Notes: generated from the sequence alone by a model not told the origin. Positions 40,895-50,518 are shown, counted from the first letter of the stretch. The stretch is DNA of 64,000 nucleotides from Streptomyces sp. NBC_01217 (GCF_035994185.1 NZ_CP108538.1:4875501-4939500); one strand, 5' to 3'. Translations and numbers: made by a program.

Positions 40895-42097
40895 ATGTTC
40901 TTCTGGCACGTTCCCGCCCCCAACGAGGCGATGCTCATATCCGGTTCCAAGGGGCAGACGCTGGACACCCAGTTCCGGATCGTCACCGGCCACGGCAGTT
41001 TCGTACTCCCGGTGAAGCAGAAGGCGCGCATGCTCTCCCTGACGCTGCGCGAAGCGGAGATCACCGAGGACTGCGTCACGCAGCAGGGCATCCGCCTCAA
41101 CGTCCGGGCCGTCGCCGTCTTCAAGGTCGGGGACGACGCCGTCTCCATCGCCAACGCCGCACGCCGCTTCCTGTCCGAGCAGGAACAGATGGAGGAGCTC
41201 GCCGGCCGGATCTTCGCCGGTCACCTTCGCTCCATCATCGGCGGACTGACCGTCGAGCAGATCATCCGGGAACGGAACCGGGTCTCCCAGGAGGTCATCG
41301 CGGGCAGCCACGGCGAGATGGAGAAACTCGGCATCGTCGTGGACGCTCTCCAGATCCAGGAGATCGACGACGCCACCGGCTACATCAACAACCTCGCCGC
41401 CCCGCACGCGGCCGCCGTCGCCAGCCAGGCCCGGATCGCCCAGGCCAGGGCCGACCAGGAAGCGGCCGAGCGCGAGCAGCAGGCCGCGGCGCTCAAGGCC
41501 GAGTACGAACGGGACACCGCGATCAAGCGGGCCGGTTTCCTCGCCGAGACCGAGCAGTACAACGCCTGCGCAGCCCAGGCCGGACCGCTCGCCCAGGCCA
41601 GGGCCTCCCAGGAGGTCATCGAGGAGCAGACCGCGCTGGCCGAGCGGCAGGCGGCTCTCGCCGCGCAACGGCTCGAAGCGGAGGTCCGGCGTCCGGCGGA
41701 CGCCGAGGCGTACCGCCAGCGCACCCTCGCGGAAGCGGCCCGTGACCGGGCGAAGTTCGAGGCCGACGGCAGCGCGTACGCGGAGCGGACCCTCGCCCAG
41801 GCGCAGGCCGACGCCAACAGCGTGCGCGCCACCTCGCTGCGCGACGGCAACCAGGAGCTCATCGCGGCCAACCGCATCGTGGAGAACCTGCCCGCCCTGG
41901 CCGACGCGGCCGCCCGCGGCATGTCGGGTGCCGACCTCACCGTTCTCAACGGCACCAATGGTGTCAACGAGATGGCGGCGGGTGTCGTCAGCCAGGGACT
42001 GGCGATCCTTCACTCCCTCCAGCGCGGCGCGAGCCCGATGAAGCAGGCGGTGGTCGACGGGAAGGCCGCCCCTCCCCGGATCACCGAGACGAACTGA
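40895..42097 (+). CDS. Flotillin-like SPFH protein
   Basis: A 400-residue protein with an SPFH/band-7 domain (residues about 5-180: VKQKARMLSLTLREAEITED, then EMEKLGIVVDALQIQEIDDA) and a long Ala/Glu/Gln/Arg coiled coil (about 185-330). The C-terminal tail is short. It lacks a hydrophobic N-terminal anchor; association with membrane lipids would be by hairpin insertion. It probably scaffolds membrane domains with the NfeD-like partner. Confidence 0.88.
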   Translation: MFFWHVPAPNEAMLISGSKGQTLDTQFRIVTGHGSFVLPVKQKARMLSLTLREAEITEDCVTQQGIRLNVRAVAVFKVGDDAVSIANAARRFLSEQEQMEELAGRIFAGHLRSIIGGLTVEQIIRERNRVSQEVIAGSHGEMEKLGIVVDALQIQEIDDATGYINNLAAPHAAAVASQARIAQARADQEAAEREQQAAALKAEYERDTAIKRAGFLAETEQYNACAAQAGPLAQARASQEVIEEQTALAERQAALAAQRLEAEVRRPADAEAYRQRTLAEAARDRAKFEADGSAYAERTLAQAQADANSVRATSLRDGNQELIAANRIVENLPALADAAARGMSGADLTVLNGTNGVNEMAAGVVSQGLAILHSLQRGASPMKQAVVDGKAAPPRITETN

Positions 42098-42140
42098 GGG
42101 GGAGGGGAAGGAGAGGAGGGAGAGGGAGAGGAGAGGGAGG
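42096..42140 (+). other. 45-nt all-purine tract
   Basis: From 42096 to 42140 every + strand base is A or G, followed by C and six G. It overlaps the end of the flotillin-like gene (the last two bases of TGA). Such tracts can form triplex or G-rich structures. Confidence 0.75.
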
Positions 42141-42215
42141 CGGGGGGCTTCAGGGGTCATGATTCGCTCAGTGGTCATGAGTGCGCCGGACATGCCGTAG
42201 AGTTGTGTTTACCGA

Positions 42216-42289
42216 CGCGGGGTGGAGCAGCTCGGTAGCTCGCTGGGCTCATAACCCAGAGGTCGCAGGTTCAAATCCTGTCCCCGCTA
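42216..42289 (+). tRNA. Initiator tRNA-fMet (CAT)
   Basis: A cloverleaf with anticodon loop CTCATAA (CAT). C1 is mispaired with position 72, and the anticodon stem has three G-C pairs next to the loop (CTGGG/CCCAG). Both mark the initiator tRNA. Confidence 0.96.
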
Positions 42290-42300
42290 CTGAAGAATGT

Positions 42301-42333
42301 CAGACCCGGCACGCACGCAGCGTGCCGGGTCTG
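42301..42333 (+). terminator. Terminator of tRNA-fMet
   Basis: A perfect 14-bp stem (42301-42314 with 42320-42333) with a 5-nt loop lies 11 bp past the tRNA and is followed by ATTCATTT. Confidence 0.85.
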
Positions 42334-42523
42334 ATTCATTTCGCGGCCCGGGTCGGTGGGCCCGCGGGTCCATGAACGGGCAGGCCCGGGCGGTGTGTGC
42401 GTTGCGCCATACACGTACTCCCATTGGCCGACGAGGAGTCGCCGTGCGGCTCCGCTCCGGCGAGTCTGGGGGTGGGGCGCGGTACCGTCCGCAGCCGCGC
42501 GCGTACCGGGCAGGAGACCACAG

Positions 42524-43687
42524 GTGTGGAAGCGGCTGAAGCGGCGCGGCAGACATGGAGTGGGTGACGTCGCGCGTACCCGGCGGTTCGTCCGCCTGCT
42601 GCCCTTCATGATGATCCTCGGCGGACTGGCCTTCGACATCCTCACCCCGCCCGCCTTCACCGCCATTCCGCTGTTCGTGGCGGCACCGCTGATCGCCGCA
42701 CCGTTCTTCTCGCTGGCCAGCACCATCCTCACCGGCGTCGCCGCGATGGTGGCCGTCGCCGTGCTGCGGGTGTACAACAACTCGTTGCCGCTGATCGTGC
42801 CGCTGATCGAGCTGCTCACCGTGGCCACCGTCTCGGTACTCGCCGTCGTGATCAATACGGTCGTGCGGCGCGGCAATCAGCAGCTGGCCTCCGCGCGGGT
42901 CATCGCGGAGACCGCCATGCGGGCGGTGCTGCCGAAGCCGTCCGACCGGATCGGCGGGCTGCATGTGGCGGCTCGGTACGAGGCGGCGCAGGCGGACGAG
43001 TTCGTCGGCGGCGACCTGTACGCCGTGACGGACACCCCGCAGGGCGTGCGGCTGGTGGTCGGGGACGTACGGGGGAAGGGGCTCGACGCCGTGGAGTCGG
43101 TGGCGGTGGTCATCGGGGCGTTCCGGGAGGCCGCCGAGCAGGAGCGTTCGCTGGAGGGCGTGGCGCAGCGGCTGGAGCGGGCGCTGGCGCGGGAGGGGAC
43201 GCGGCGGGCCGGGCTCGACGAGTTCGAGGGCTTCATCACCGCCGTACTGGCGGAGATCCCGCCCGGGCTGTCCCGGGTGCGGATCGTCAACCGCGGTCAC
43301 CCCGAGCCGATCCTGCTGCACTCGGACGGGGCGCTGGACGTGCTGGCACCCACGGTGCCCGCGCTGCCACTCGGGATGGATCTGGGGGTGTGGCCCGACC
43401 GGACGGACGAATGGGACCTGCCGGCGGGGACGACGCTGCTTCTCTACACCGACGGCCTCTCCGAGGCACGGAACGCCGACGGGGTCTTCTACGACCCTGC
43501 GGCCCGGTTGCGCGGGCGGATCTTTCCCGGGCCCGAGGAACTGCTGTCCGCGCTCACCGATGACGTACGGCTGCACACGGGGGGAGAGTCGACCGACGAC
43601 ATGGCGCTGCTCGCGGTCGTACGTCCCGTGGAGGGGCAGCCGGACCGGCGCAGGACCGTGAGGATCGTGGGCCGGGAAGAGACGTGA
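42524..43687 (+). CDS. Membrane PP2C/SpoIIE-type protein phosphatase
   Basis: A 387-residue protein. The N-terminal third has about four hydrophobic segments (residues about 25-115). A PP2C/SpoIIE domain follows: FVGGDLYAV with metal Asp, VVGDVRGKGLDAVESVA, IVNRGHPEPIL, LLLYTDGLSEARN and ESTDDMALLAVV. Such phosphatases usually act on anti-sigma-factor antagonists. No sensor such as PAS or GAF is visible besides the membrane part. GTG 42524 has GGAG 7 nt upstream. No antagonist or kinase gene is adjacent. Confidence 0.9.
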   Translation: MWKRLKRRGRHGVGDVARTRRFVRLLPFMMILGGLAFDILTPPAFTAIPLFVAAPLIAAPFFSLASTILTGVAAMVAVAVLRVYNNSLPLIVPLIELLTVATVSVLAVVINTVVRRGNQQLASARVIAETAMRAVLPKPSDRIGGLHVAARYEAAQADEFVGGDLYAVTDTPQGVRLVVGDVRGKGLDAVESVAVVIGAFREAAEQERSLEGVAQRLERALAREGTRRAGLDEFEGFITAVLAEIPPGLSRVRIVNRGHPEPILLHSDGALDVLAPTVPALPLGMDLGVWPDRTDEWDLPAGTTLLLYTDGLSEARNADGVFYDPAARLRGRIFPGPEELLSALTDDVRLHTGGESTDDMALLAVVRPVEGQPDRRRTVRIVGREET

Positions 43688-44029
43688 CGGGCGGGGTGGG
43701 AGGGGTGCTCGGGCGCCCGCGTGCTTCGTGTGCGCGCAGGTGCTTCGTACGGGACGGTGTCGCCCCGGACGAGGGATGCCACCGTCTGGACGAGGGGTGC
43801 CACCGTACGTAACCGAGAGGCGCCGCTCCGCATAACGTTTGACGCAACGTCAGAAAACGGGTAGTGGCTGAGGGCCGATCAACTCGTCCGATTCCAGCCG
43901 GTTATGTCCCGTAAAGTCCGGGCCAAAGACGTGAACGATCAGTGGGAACGGCTTGGAATCAGGCCCGTGTGTCTATTAACGTTCGATAACGCAGCGCGGT
44001 CGTCCCAGCCGTCGTCAGTGGCGGCACCG
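43688..44029. other. Spacer and candidate promoter region
   Basis: No gene is seen. TTGACG (43839-43844) and TAGTGG (43862-43867) with 17-bp spacing form a possible promoter that would transcribe the riboswitch and M23 peptidase gene. The assignment is tentative. Confidence 0.35.
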
Positions 44030-44169
44030 TGCGCGAGCGCCGAATTCCGCAAGGGAACCGGGGAACCACCTACATGGGGTGAATCGGACACCTGTGTCTC
44101 GTGAGAGGCAGAGGGGCCCGTAGGAGACCTTCCTGCTCCGAACCCGTCAGCTAACCCGGTAGGCGAGAA
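44030..44169 (+). promoter_or_regulatory. c-di-AMP (ydaO/yuaA-type) riboswitch
   Basis: The leader of the M23 peptidase gene has the features I recall for ydaO-type riboswitches: GGGGAACC near 44060, GGGTGAATCGG near 44076-44087, and the strongly conserved 3' part CGAACCCGTCAG followed by CTAACCCGGTAGGCG (ending about 44165). In Streptomyces this class precedes cell-wall hydrolase genes such as rpfA. Boundaries are approximate and no folding was computed. Confidence 0.85.
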
Positions 44170-44191
44170 GGAAGGAAAGGAGTGCGCCCCC

Positions 44192-45439
44192 GTGGCGTCC
44201 AACAAGCCTGCCTCCGAGGCCCCTTCTCGGTTCAACCCCGAGTTCAGTGGCGATTTCGGCGCTGACTTCGGATCCGACTACGGAACCGGAAACGGATCCG
44301 ACTACGGGACGGGACCCGGTTTCGGTACCGGCTTCGGCTCGGACTACGCGACCACCGGGACGGAAACGGCGTTCGGCGCCGATTACGACACCGAGCAGGG
44401 CGGCGCGCTCGCCGGTGAGTTCGGCGGCGACTTCCGCGCCGACGGCAACAGCGAGCCCGACAGAAGCTGGGACGAGTGGAACCCCACCGAGGAGTCCGTA
44501 CGCCCCGTACGCGGCAAGCACCGCGTCGCCAAGCAGCGCAACGGACTCGCCCGTAGCTCCACGGTGCTCGGGGTCGGCGTCATCGCGGCGGTCGGCGCGG
44601 GCGGCATGGCCACCGCGCAGAGCAAGCCGCCGGTCTCCATATCCCTTCCCGACTCCATCGCGGACAACCTTCCCGACGCCAAGTCCCTTCCCGGCGTGGG
44701 CTCTCTGTTCACCGGAGAGTCCGAGGCCGACAAGGCCGAGGCGGCCGCGGCTGCCTCCCCGCTCACCACCGCCGGCCTCACCACCGCCGAGACGGAGCAG
44801 GGCGCGACGGATGCGGGTGAGGCGCTCCGCGCCCGCATCCTCCAGCAGGCCGAGCAGCAGCAGGACGCCGCCGACGCCGAGGCCAAGGCGGCCCAGGAGA
44901 AGGAAGCCGCGGAGGCGGCCGCCGCCGAGGCCAAGAAGCAGCAGGACGCGGCCGAGGCCAAGGCCGCCGCCGAGAAGAAGAAGGCGGAGGAGGCGGCCAG
45001 GGCGAAGGCCGAGGCCGAGCGGCTCGCCAAGCTCGCCGCCAGCTACGCCATCCCGACCTCCTCGTACACGATCACCTCGACCTTCGGCCAGGCCGGTTCG
45101 ATGTGGTCCTCCGGCTACCACACCGGCCTCGACTTCGCGGCGCCGACCGGCACCCCGATCAAGGCCGTACACAGCGGCACCATCAAGTCGGCCGGCTGGT
45201 CCGGTTCGTACGGCTACCGCACGGTGCTGGAGCTCGAGGACGGTACGGAGCTGTGGTTCTGCCACCAGTCCTCGATCGACGTCAGCGTCGGCCAGAAGGT
45301 CACCACCGGTGACACCATCGGCCGGGTCGGCGCGACCGGCAATGTGACGGGACCGCACCTCCACCTGGAGGTCCACACCCCCGACGGCACGGGCATCGAC
45401 CCGATGGCCTGGCTGCGCGACAAGGGCCTCACCCCGTGA
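44192..45439 (+). CDS. M23/LytM-family cell-wall endopeptidase
   Basis: A 415-residue protein. The N-terminus has Gly/Asp/Ser/Tyr repeats (SDYGTG, FGSDYA), then a charged stretch and a hydrophobic segment near residues 125-145 that serves as signal or anchor. A long Ala/Glu/Lys coiled coil (about 210-280) is followed by an M23 domain with HTGLDFAAPTGTP and HLHLEVH zinc ligands. It cleaves peptidoglycan cross-links. A riboswitch lies directly upstream. GTG 44192 follows AAAGGAG by 9 nt. Confidence 0.92.
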   Translation: MASNKPASEAPSRFNPEFSGDFGADFGSDYGTGNGSDYGTGPGFGTGFGSDYATTGTETAFGADYDTEQGGALAGEFGGDFRADGNSEPDRSWDEWNPTEESVRPVRGKHRVAKQRNGLARSSTVLGVGVIAAVGAGGMATAQSKPPVSISLPDSIADNLPDAKSLPGVGSLFTGESEADKAEAAAAASPLTTAGLTTAETEQGATDAGEALRARILQQAEQQQDAADAEAKAAQEKEAAEAAAAEAKKQQDAAEAKAAAEKKKAEEAARAKAEAERLAKLAASYAIPTSSYTITSTFGQAGSMWSSGYHTGLDFAAPTGTPIKAVHSGTIKSAGWSGSYGYRTVLELEDGTELWFCHQSSIDVSVGQKVTTGDTIGRVGATGNVTGPHLHLEVHTPDGTGIDPMAWLRDKGLTP

Positions 45440-45502
45440 TGACCCCCTCGTGATCCGCATGATGATCTGAGTGATCCGAGCCGGTTCGCCGGCCGCTGAA
45501 CC

Positions 45503-45544
45503 CCGGCAGTCCTGACGCTCACCCCCCGACGTCAGGGCTGCCGG
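45503..45544 (+). terminator. Hairpin terminator of the M23 peptidase gene
   Basis: A 15-bp stem with one G-U pair (45503-45517 with 45530-45544) and a 12-nt loop, followed by TCTGTATG, lies 63 bp past the stop. Confidence 0.8.
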
Positions 45545-45639
45545 TCTGTATGTACGGCGGAGTCACCCGTACGGGGCACAGCCACCCGTACGGCGGGGCG
45601 AACGGAATAGCGGTCCCGCCGGGGTTCGTTGATCCACAT

Positions 45640-46584
45640 ATGACTTCACTTCGTAAGCTGGGCACTTCCGACCTGCAGGTCTTCCCACTCGCCCTCGGTG
45701 GCAACGTCTTCGGCTGGACCGCCGACGAGGCACAGTCGTTCGCCGTGCTGGACGCCTACGCCGCGGCGGGCGGCAACTTCGTCGACACCGCCGACTCCTA
45801 CTCCGCCTGGATCCCGGGCAACGAGGGCGGTGAGTCGGAGACCGTCATCGGCAAGTGGCTCGCGGCCCGCTCCAACCGTTCCGACATCGTCGTCGCGACC
45901 AAGGTCGGCGCCCACCCCTCGTACAAGGGGCTCTCCGCCGCGAACATCAAGGACGCGGCCGAGGAGTCGCTGCGCCGGCTCGGTACCGACCACATCGACC
46001 TCTACTACACGCACTTCGACGACGAGACCGTCCCGGTCGAGGAGATCATCACCGCCCTCGACCACCTGGTGAAGGAGGGCAAGGTCCGGGAGATCGCCGC
46101 CTCCAACATCAGCCCCGAGCGGCTCCGGGCGTCCCTGGACTTCTCGGAGCGCGAGGGGCTGGCCCGTTACGTCGCCCTTCAGCCGCACTACAACCTCGTC
46201 TCCCGTGACACGTACGAGGGCGAGCTCCAGGACACGGCCGCGCGGTCCGGGCTCGCCGCCGTTCCGTACTTCGCCCTGGCCGCCGGCTTCCTCACCGGCA
46301 AGTACCGCCCGGGAGCTCCGGTGGAGAGCGCACGCGCCGAGAGGGCCGGTCAGTACCTGGAGTCGGAGCGGGGACAGAAGGTCCTGGCCGCACTCGACAA
46401 GGTCGCCAAGGAGCACGATGCGGAGGTCGCGACCGTCGCGCTGGCCTGGCTCGCGTCCCGGCCGACCGTCGCCGCGCCGATCGCCTCGGCCCGCACGGTC
46501 GAGCAGCTGCCCGCGCTGGTGGCCGTCGCCGACCTCACGCTGACCGAGCAGGAACTGGCGGAGCTCACCGAGGCATCCGCCTGA
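45640..46584 (+). CDS. Aldo/keto reductase
   Basis: A 314-residue NADPH-dependent oxidoreductase. The catalytic tetrad pattern is present (FVDTADSYSAW with Asp and Tyr, VVATKVG with Lys, YYTHFDD with His). The coenzyme-binding C-terminal block is PIASARTVEQLPAL. ATG 45640 begins MTSLRKLGTSDLQVFPLALG, which fits the family start. The physiological substrate is unknown. Confidence 0.92.
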   Translation: MTSLRKLGTSDLQVFPLALGGNVFGWTADEAQSFAVLDAYAAAGGNFVDTADSYSAWIPGNEGGESETVIGKWLAARSNRSDIVVATKVGAHPSYKGLSAANIKDAAEESLRRLGTDHIDLYYTHFDDETVPVEEIITALDHLVKEGKVREIAASNISPERLRASLDFSEREGLARYVALQPHYNLVSRDTYEGELQDTAARSGLAAVPYFALAAGFLTGKYRPGAPVESARAERAGQYLESERGQKVLAALDKVAKEHDAEVATVALAWLASRPTVAAPIASARTVEQLPALVAVADLTLTEQELAELTEASA

Positions 46585-46602
46585 CGCGGCTGAGCCACGG
46601 CC

Positions 46603-48261
46603 CTACTGCGGCTGGGGCGGCTGGGGCGGGTTCAGATAAGGGTTGAATCCGTTGCCGGTGTTGTCGGTGTTGCCGCCGTGCCGAGCGTGCCGCGGGTACG
46701 GATACGCGTACGGGGGTGTTGGCAGGCGGTGAGGACGAAGGCGGCCCGTCGCCTGCGCCGCGTAGGTCAGGGCAGGGGCGGCCACGTCCCTGCGCTGCCA
46801 GAGGTGGTGCAGCAGCTCCAGCTCGCGTTCGGCGAAGTCCGGGCCCGCCGCCCCGCGGCGGGCCTGCCGGCGCAGCGAGGCCAGGGACGTCGCGAACGAT
46901 TCGTACTCGGCGACGGCGCGGGCGGCCGCCTTGCCGCGGGCCTTGGCCTGCGCCTTGGCGTGCGCCGTGATCTGTGACGACGGACCGCGCCGCGGCGCGT
47001 GTGCCTGCCCGAAGCCCGGCGGGTACCCCGGTCCGTAGCCCTGTCCGTACGGTGGTGCGTATCCCGGTGCGCGCGGTGGTTCGTATGCCGGCTCGTATCC
47101 CGGTATGTGTCCCGGTACGTGTGCCTGCGCGTATGCCGGTCCGTACGGGCTTGTCCACGCCGCGGTGCCATGTCGTAGGCGTGCCGCGTCGCGCGCCATG
47201 CCGCGGGCCCGCATCGAGGAGAGGGCGAGCGGCTCGGCGGGGGTCAGCCAGCCGGCCGCCGCGTAGGCGGGCAGCTCGGCGGAGAGCGCACGCAGCTCCC
47301 GCTGGCGCGACCAGATCGCCAGCCAGGTCACCAGGCCGAAGACCGGGACCATGAACACCCCGTACACGGCATAGAAGGCGTACGGGCCGAACGACGCCGA
47401 CCCGTTCCACAGGGCGTGCATGCCCATGGCGAGGACGAGACCCATCAGCGGCAGCGCGATGCGGCGGAACCGGGCTCGCCGCGCGCCGGCCGCGGCGAGC
47501 CCGAAGCCGATTCCGGTCAGCACCGTGAAGAGCGGATGGGCGAACGGCGACATCACCGCCCGTACAAAGAACGTCGCGGCGGTCACCGAGACGACACCCG
47601 AGGTGCCGATCTGCTGGTCCTCGCCGAAGGCGGTGCCCAGGTAGAGGATGTTCTCGGTGAAGGCGAAGCCGCTCGCGGTGAAGCCGGCGATGACGACACC
47701 GTCGACGATCCCGTTGAACTCCCGTCTTCGGAACAGGAAGATCAGCAGGACGGCCGCGGCCTTGGCGCTCTCCTCGATGACCGGCGCTATGACCGTGGCA
47801 CCCAGGGTGTCGGCGCTCGACGGGTCGGCGGTGGCCGTGGCTATCCAGCGGGTCGCGAACGAATTGGCGATGATCGCGACCAGGGCGGCCGCGAACGCAC
47901 CCCAGGCGAAGGAGAACAGCAGATTCCGCCAGCGCGCCGGTTCGACCCGGTCCAGCCAGCGGAACGCCGCCATCAGGAGCGGGACGGGCAGCACGGCGAG
48001 ACCGAGGCCCACGAGAAACCCCTCGGTCCCCGTCTGATCGCGGACCAGGGCCAGGATCGCCAGAGCACACAGCGCGAGCACCGTGCACACGGCCGCGATG
48101 CGGAATGTCCTGCTGCGCCACACCATGCCGACGCGGCGCGGCCGGTAACGCCAGTGCGTGCGCTCCGGCACGGCAGCCAGGATCTCGCCGACCCGCTGCT
48201 CCTCGAGGAGCGGGACGGCCGGCTGCGACTGTCGCTGCTGGACAGACCCGTCGGACACCAC
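46603..48261 (-). CDS. PrsW-family intramembrane metalloprotease
   Basis: A 552-residue protein. The membrane part (residues about 50-320) has PrsW motifs: APVIEESAKAAAV (EExxK), DGVVIAGFTASGFAFTEN, SPFAHPLFT and GMHALWN, with His and Glu as likely metal ligands. The cytoplasmic tail is long, with Pro/Gly/Tyr repeats (residues about 395-450, such as PGYEPAYEPP) and a basic helical region. PrsW proteases cleave anti-sigma factors, but the substrate here is unknown. It converges on the aldo/keto reductase gene. Confidence 0.9.
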   Translation of the reverse strand: MVSDGSVQQRQSQPAVPLLEEQRVGEILAAVPERTHWRYRPRRVGMVWRSRTFRIAAVCTVLALCALAILALVRDQTGTEGFLVGLGLAVLPVPLLMAAFRWLDRVEPARWRNLLFSFAWGAFAAALVAIIANSFATRWIATATADPSSADTLGATVIAPVIEESAKAAAVLLIFLFRRREFNGIVDGVVIAGFTASGFAFTENILYLGTAFGEDQQIGTSGVVSVTAATFFVRAVMSPFAHPLFTVLTGIGFGLAAAGARRARFRRIALPLMGLVLAMGMHALWNGSASFGPYAFYAVYGVFMVPVFGLVTWLAIWSRQRELRALSAELPAYAAAGWLTPAEPLALSSMRARGMARDAARLRHGTAAWTSPYGPAYAQAHVPGHIPGYEPAYEPPRAPGYAPPYGQGYGPGYPPGFGQAHAPRRGPSSQITAHAKAQAKARGKAAARAVAEYESFATSLASLRRQARRGAAGPDFAERELELLHHLWQRRDVAAPALTYAAQATGRLRPHRLPTPPYAYPYPRHARHGGNTDNTGNGFNPYLNPPQPPQPQ

Positions 48262-48348
48262 CCGATGACCCTAACCAGCAGCACTGACAGCTGGCCATGG
48301 GGCGTCGGCGCGCAGACATGCAGGCGCGCAGCTCTCAGCTCTCAGGTC

Positions 48349-49269
48349 TCAGCGGCGGGCGAAGAGCAGGTCGTGCACGACATGGCCCTTGTCGAGGCCC
48401 TGCCCCTCGAACCGGGTCAGCGGCCGGAACGCAGGCCGCAGCGCATAGCCGCCGTCAGCCTGGGTGTTCTCGAAGAGGGGGTGCGCGGTCAGCACCTCCA
48501 GCATCTGCTCGGCGTACGATTCCCAGTCGGTCGCGCAGTGGATCACGGCCCCCGGCCTCAGCCGCTGTGCCACCAGATCGAGGAACTCCGGCTGGATCAG
48601 CCGCCGCTTGTGGTGGCGCTTCTTGGGCCACGGATCGGGGAAGTACACCCGCAGCCCGTCCAGCGATTCCGGCTTCAGCATCTCGCGCAGCAGGATGATC
48701 GCGTCACCGTTGGCGACCCGGATGTTGGACAGGCCGTTCCGGTCCGCGAGACCGAGCAGATTGCCCTGGCCAGGGGTGTGCACGTCGATGGCGAGAATGC
48801 CCGTGCCCGGGTCGTCGGCCGCCATCTGGGCGGTGGCCTCGCCCATGCCGAACCCGATCTCCAGCACGACCGGGAGCCCGTCGAACAGCTCGGGCAGATC
48901 GAGGACGCGCTGCCCGTCGATGTCCAGGCCCCACTTCGGCCAGAGCCTCAGCAGGGCGTCCTCCTGGCCGGGTGTGACGCGGCTGCGGCGCGGCTGGAAG
49001 CTGCGGATCCGGCGCTCGTGGTGCGATCCGGCCGGGTCGATCGCGGGTCCGCCGGGGAAGCGCGGCTCCTGGCGCAGCCTGCGCTGCCGCTCGAAGGAGG
49101 CGGCGCGCAACTCGTCCGGAATCCCGGCAGCGGCCGCCCCGGGCGCCGGGGCGGCAGGGTTCGCGGAAGAGGTCGTGGCAGGGCTCGGGGAAGAGCTCGC
49201 GGGAGAGGTCGCGGCGGGATCTCCGGAGGGACCTGCGGCGGGATCTGCGGGGTTCAAGGACTCAGACAC
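48349..49269 (-). CDS. trmB: tRNA (guanine-N7)-methyltransferase TrmB
   Basis: A 306-residue enzyme that methylates G46 of tRNAs with SAM. The SAM site is LEIGFGMGEATAQMA, and the active region is VYFPDPWPKKRHHKRRLI (DPWPKKRHHKRR signature), with the C-terminal TRFEGQGLDKGHVVHDLLF. The first 80 residues are an Ala/Ser/Pro-rich disordered extension absent from E. coli TrmB. The start overlaps the lhgO stop by 8 bp, so the two may be coupled. Confidence 0.95.
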   Translation of the reverse strand: MSESLNPADPAAGPSGDPAATSPASSSPSPATTSSANPAAPAPGAAAAGIPDELRAASFERQRRLRQEPRFPGGPAIDPAGSHHERRIRSFQPRRSRVTPGQEDALLRLWPKWGLDIDGQRVLDLPELFDGLPVVLEIGFGMGEATAQMAADDPGTGILAIDVHTPGQGNLLGLADRNGLSNIRVANGDAIILLREMLKPESLDGLRVYFPDPWPKKRHHKRRLIQPEFLDLVAQRLRPGAVIHCATDWESYAEQMLEVLTAHPLFENTQADGGYALRPAFRPLTRFEGQGLDKGHVVHDLLFARR

Positions 49270-50518
49270 AATGCCCCGATTCTACGGCGGGCGGCTTCCA
49301 CCCCGTCCCCCCTGCCCGGAGCAGGGCCCTGCGTGCCACCTCCCGCCCGATGGGCAGGGAGGCCGTCGCGGCGGGCGACGGAGCGTTCAGTACGTGCACG
49401 GTGTGCGGGGCCTCGCGGATCAGGAAGTCGTCCACCAGGGTGCCGTCCCGCAGTACGGCCTGGGCCCTGACCCCGGACGGGGCCGGTCTCAGATCGGACT
49501 CCGTGACCTCGGGCAGCAGCCGCTGCACGGCCGCCGTGAACGCCCGCTTCGACAGCGAGCGGTGCACCTCGCCCGCCCCGTACCGCCAGTGTCTTCGCGC
49601 GATCTGCCAGGTGCCGGGCCAGGACAGGGTGTCCGCCAGCTCACGGGGGCGTACGACCGGCCAGCCGTACCCCTCGCGGGCCAGCGCAGGCACCGCGTTC
49701 GGACCGACGTGGACGCTGCCGTCGTGGCCTCGGGTCAGATGCACGCCGAGGAACGGGAACGCCGGATCGGGCACGGGATAGACCAGGCCGCGCACCAGCT
49801 CCGGCCGCGCCAGCTCGTAGTACTCCCCCCGGAAGGGCACGATCCGCACCCCCGGGTCGTCGCCCGCGAGCCGCGCCATCCGGTCGCTGTGCAGGCCCGC
49901 GCAGTTGACCAGCACCCGGGCCCGCACCACCGGACCGTGCGCCGTACGCACCGCCACACCCCAGGGGCGCCGGTCGATGGCGGTGACCTCCGCCCCGTAA
50001 CGGATCACTCCGCCCGCCCCGCTGACCTCGGCGGCGAACCGCGCCGCGACCGCCCCGAAGTCGCACACCCCGGTCGATCCGACATGGATCGCGGCGAGTC
50101 CGTGCACCTGCGGCTCGTACTCCGCGATCTGGGCGGGGCCCAGCTCGCGCACCGGCAGCCCGTGCTGCCGGCCGCGCTGGACCAGGGCGTGCAGCCGGGG
50201 CAGCTCGGAGCGCTCGGTCGCCACGATCAGCTTGCCGGTCACCGCGTGCGCGATGCCGTGCTCGGCGCAGAAGTCGACCATCTCGGCGGCGCCGCGCACC
50301 GCGTACCGGGCCTTGAGCGAGCCGGGGCGGTAGTAGATGCCGCTGTGGATCACTCCGCTGTTTCGCCCGGTCTGGTGACGGGCGGGGCCCCACTCCTTCT
50401 CCAGCACCGTGACCCGGACGCCCGGAGCGGTGCGCGTGATGGCATACGCCGTCGACAGACCGACGATCCCGCCGCCGATCACCAGCACATCGCAGTCGTA
50501 CGCCGCGTGCGTCATCAT
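49262..50518 (-). CDS. lhgO: L-2-hydroxyglutarate oxidase (LhgO-like)
   Basis: A 418-residue FAD-dependent oxidase of the DAO family. The dinucleotide motif is VLVIGGGIVGLSTAYAI, followed by HQTGRNSGVIHSGIYYRPGS (typical of LhgO) and VNCAGLHSD. It oxidises L-2-hydroxyglutarate to 2-oxoglutarate, passing electrons to O2 or quinones. ATG 50518 is selected because GGGAGG lies 7 nt upstream. Other starts (GTG 50521, ATG 50515) are close. It overlaps trmB by 8 bp. Confidence 0.92.
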   Translation of the reverse strand: MMTHAAYDCDVLVIGGGIVGLSTAYAITRTAPGVRVTVLEKEWGPARHQTGRNSGVIHSGIYYRPGSLKARYAVRGAAEMVDFCAEHGIAHAVTGKLIVATERSELPRLHALVQRGRQHGLPVRELGPAQIAEYEPQVHGLAAIHVGSTGVCDFGAVAARFAAEVSGAGGVIRYGAEVTAIDRRPWGVAVRTAHGPVVRARVLVNCAGLHSDRMARLAGDDPGVRIVPFRGEYYELARPELVRGLVYPVPDPAFPFLGVHLTRGHDGSVHVGPNAVPALAREGYGWPVVRPRELADTLSWPGTWQIARRHWRYGAGEVHRSLSKRAFTAAVQRLLPEVTESDLRPAPSGVRAQAVLRDGTLVDDFLIREAPHTVHVLNAPSPAATASLPIGREVARRALLRAGGTGWKPPAVESGHCV

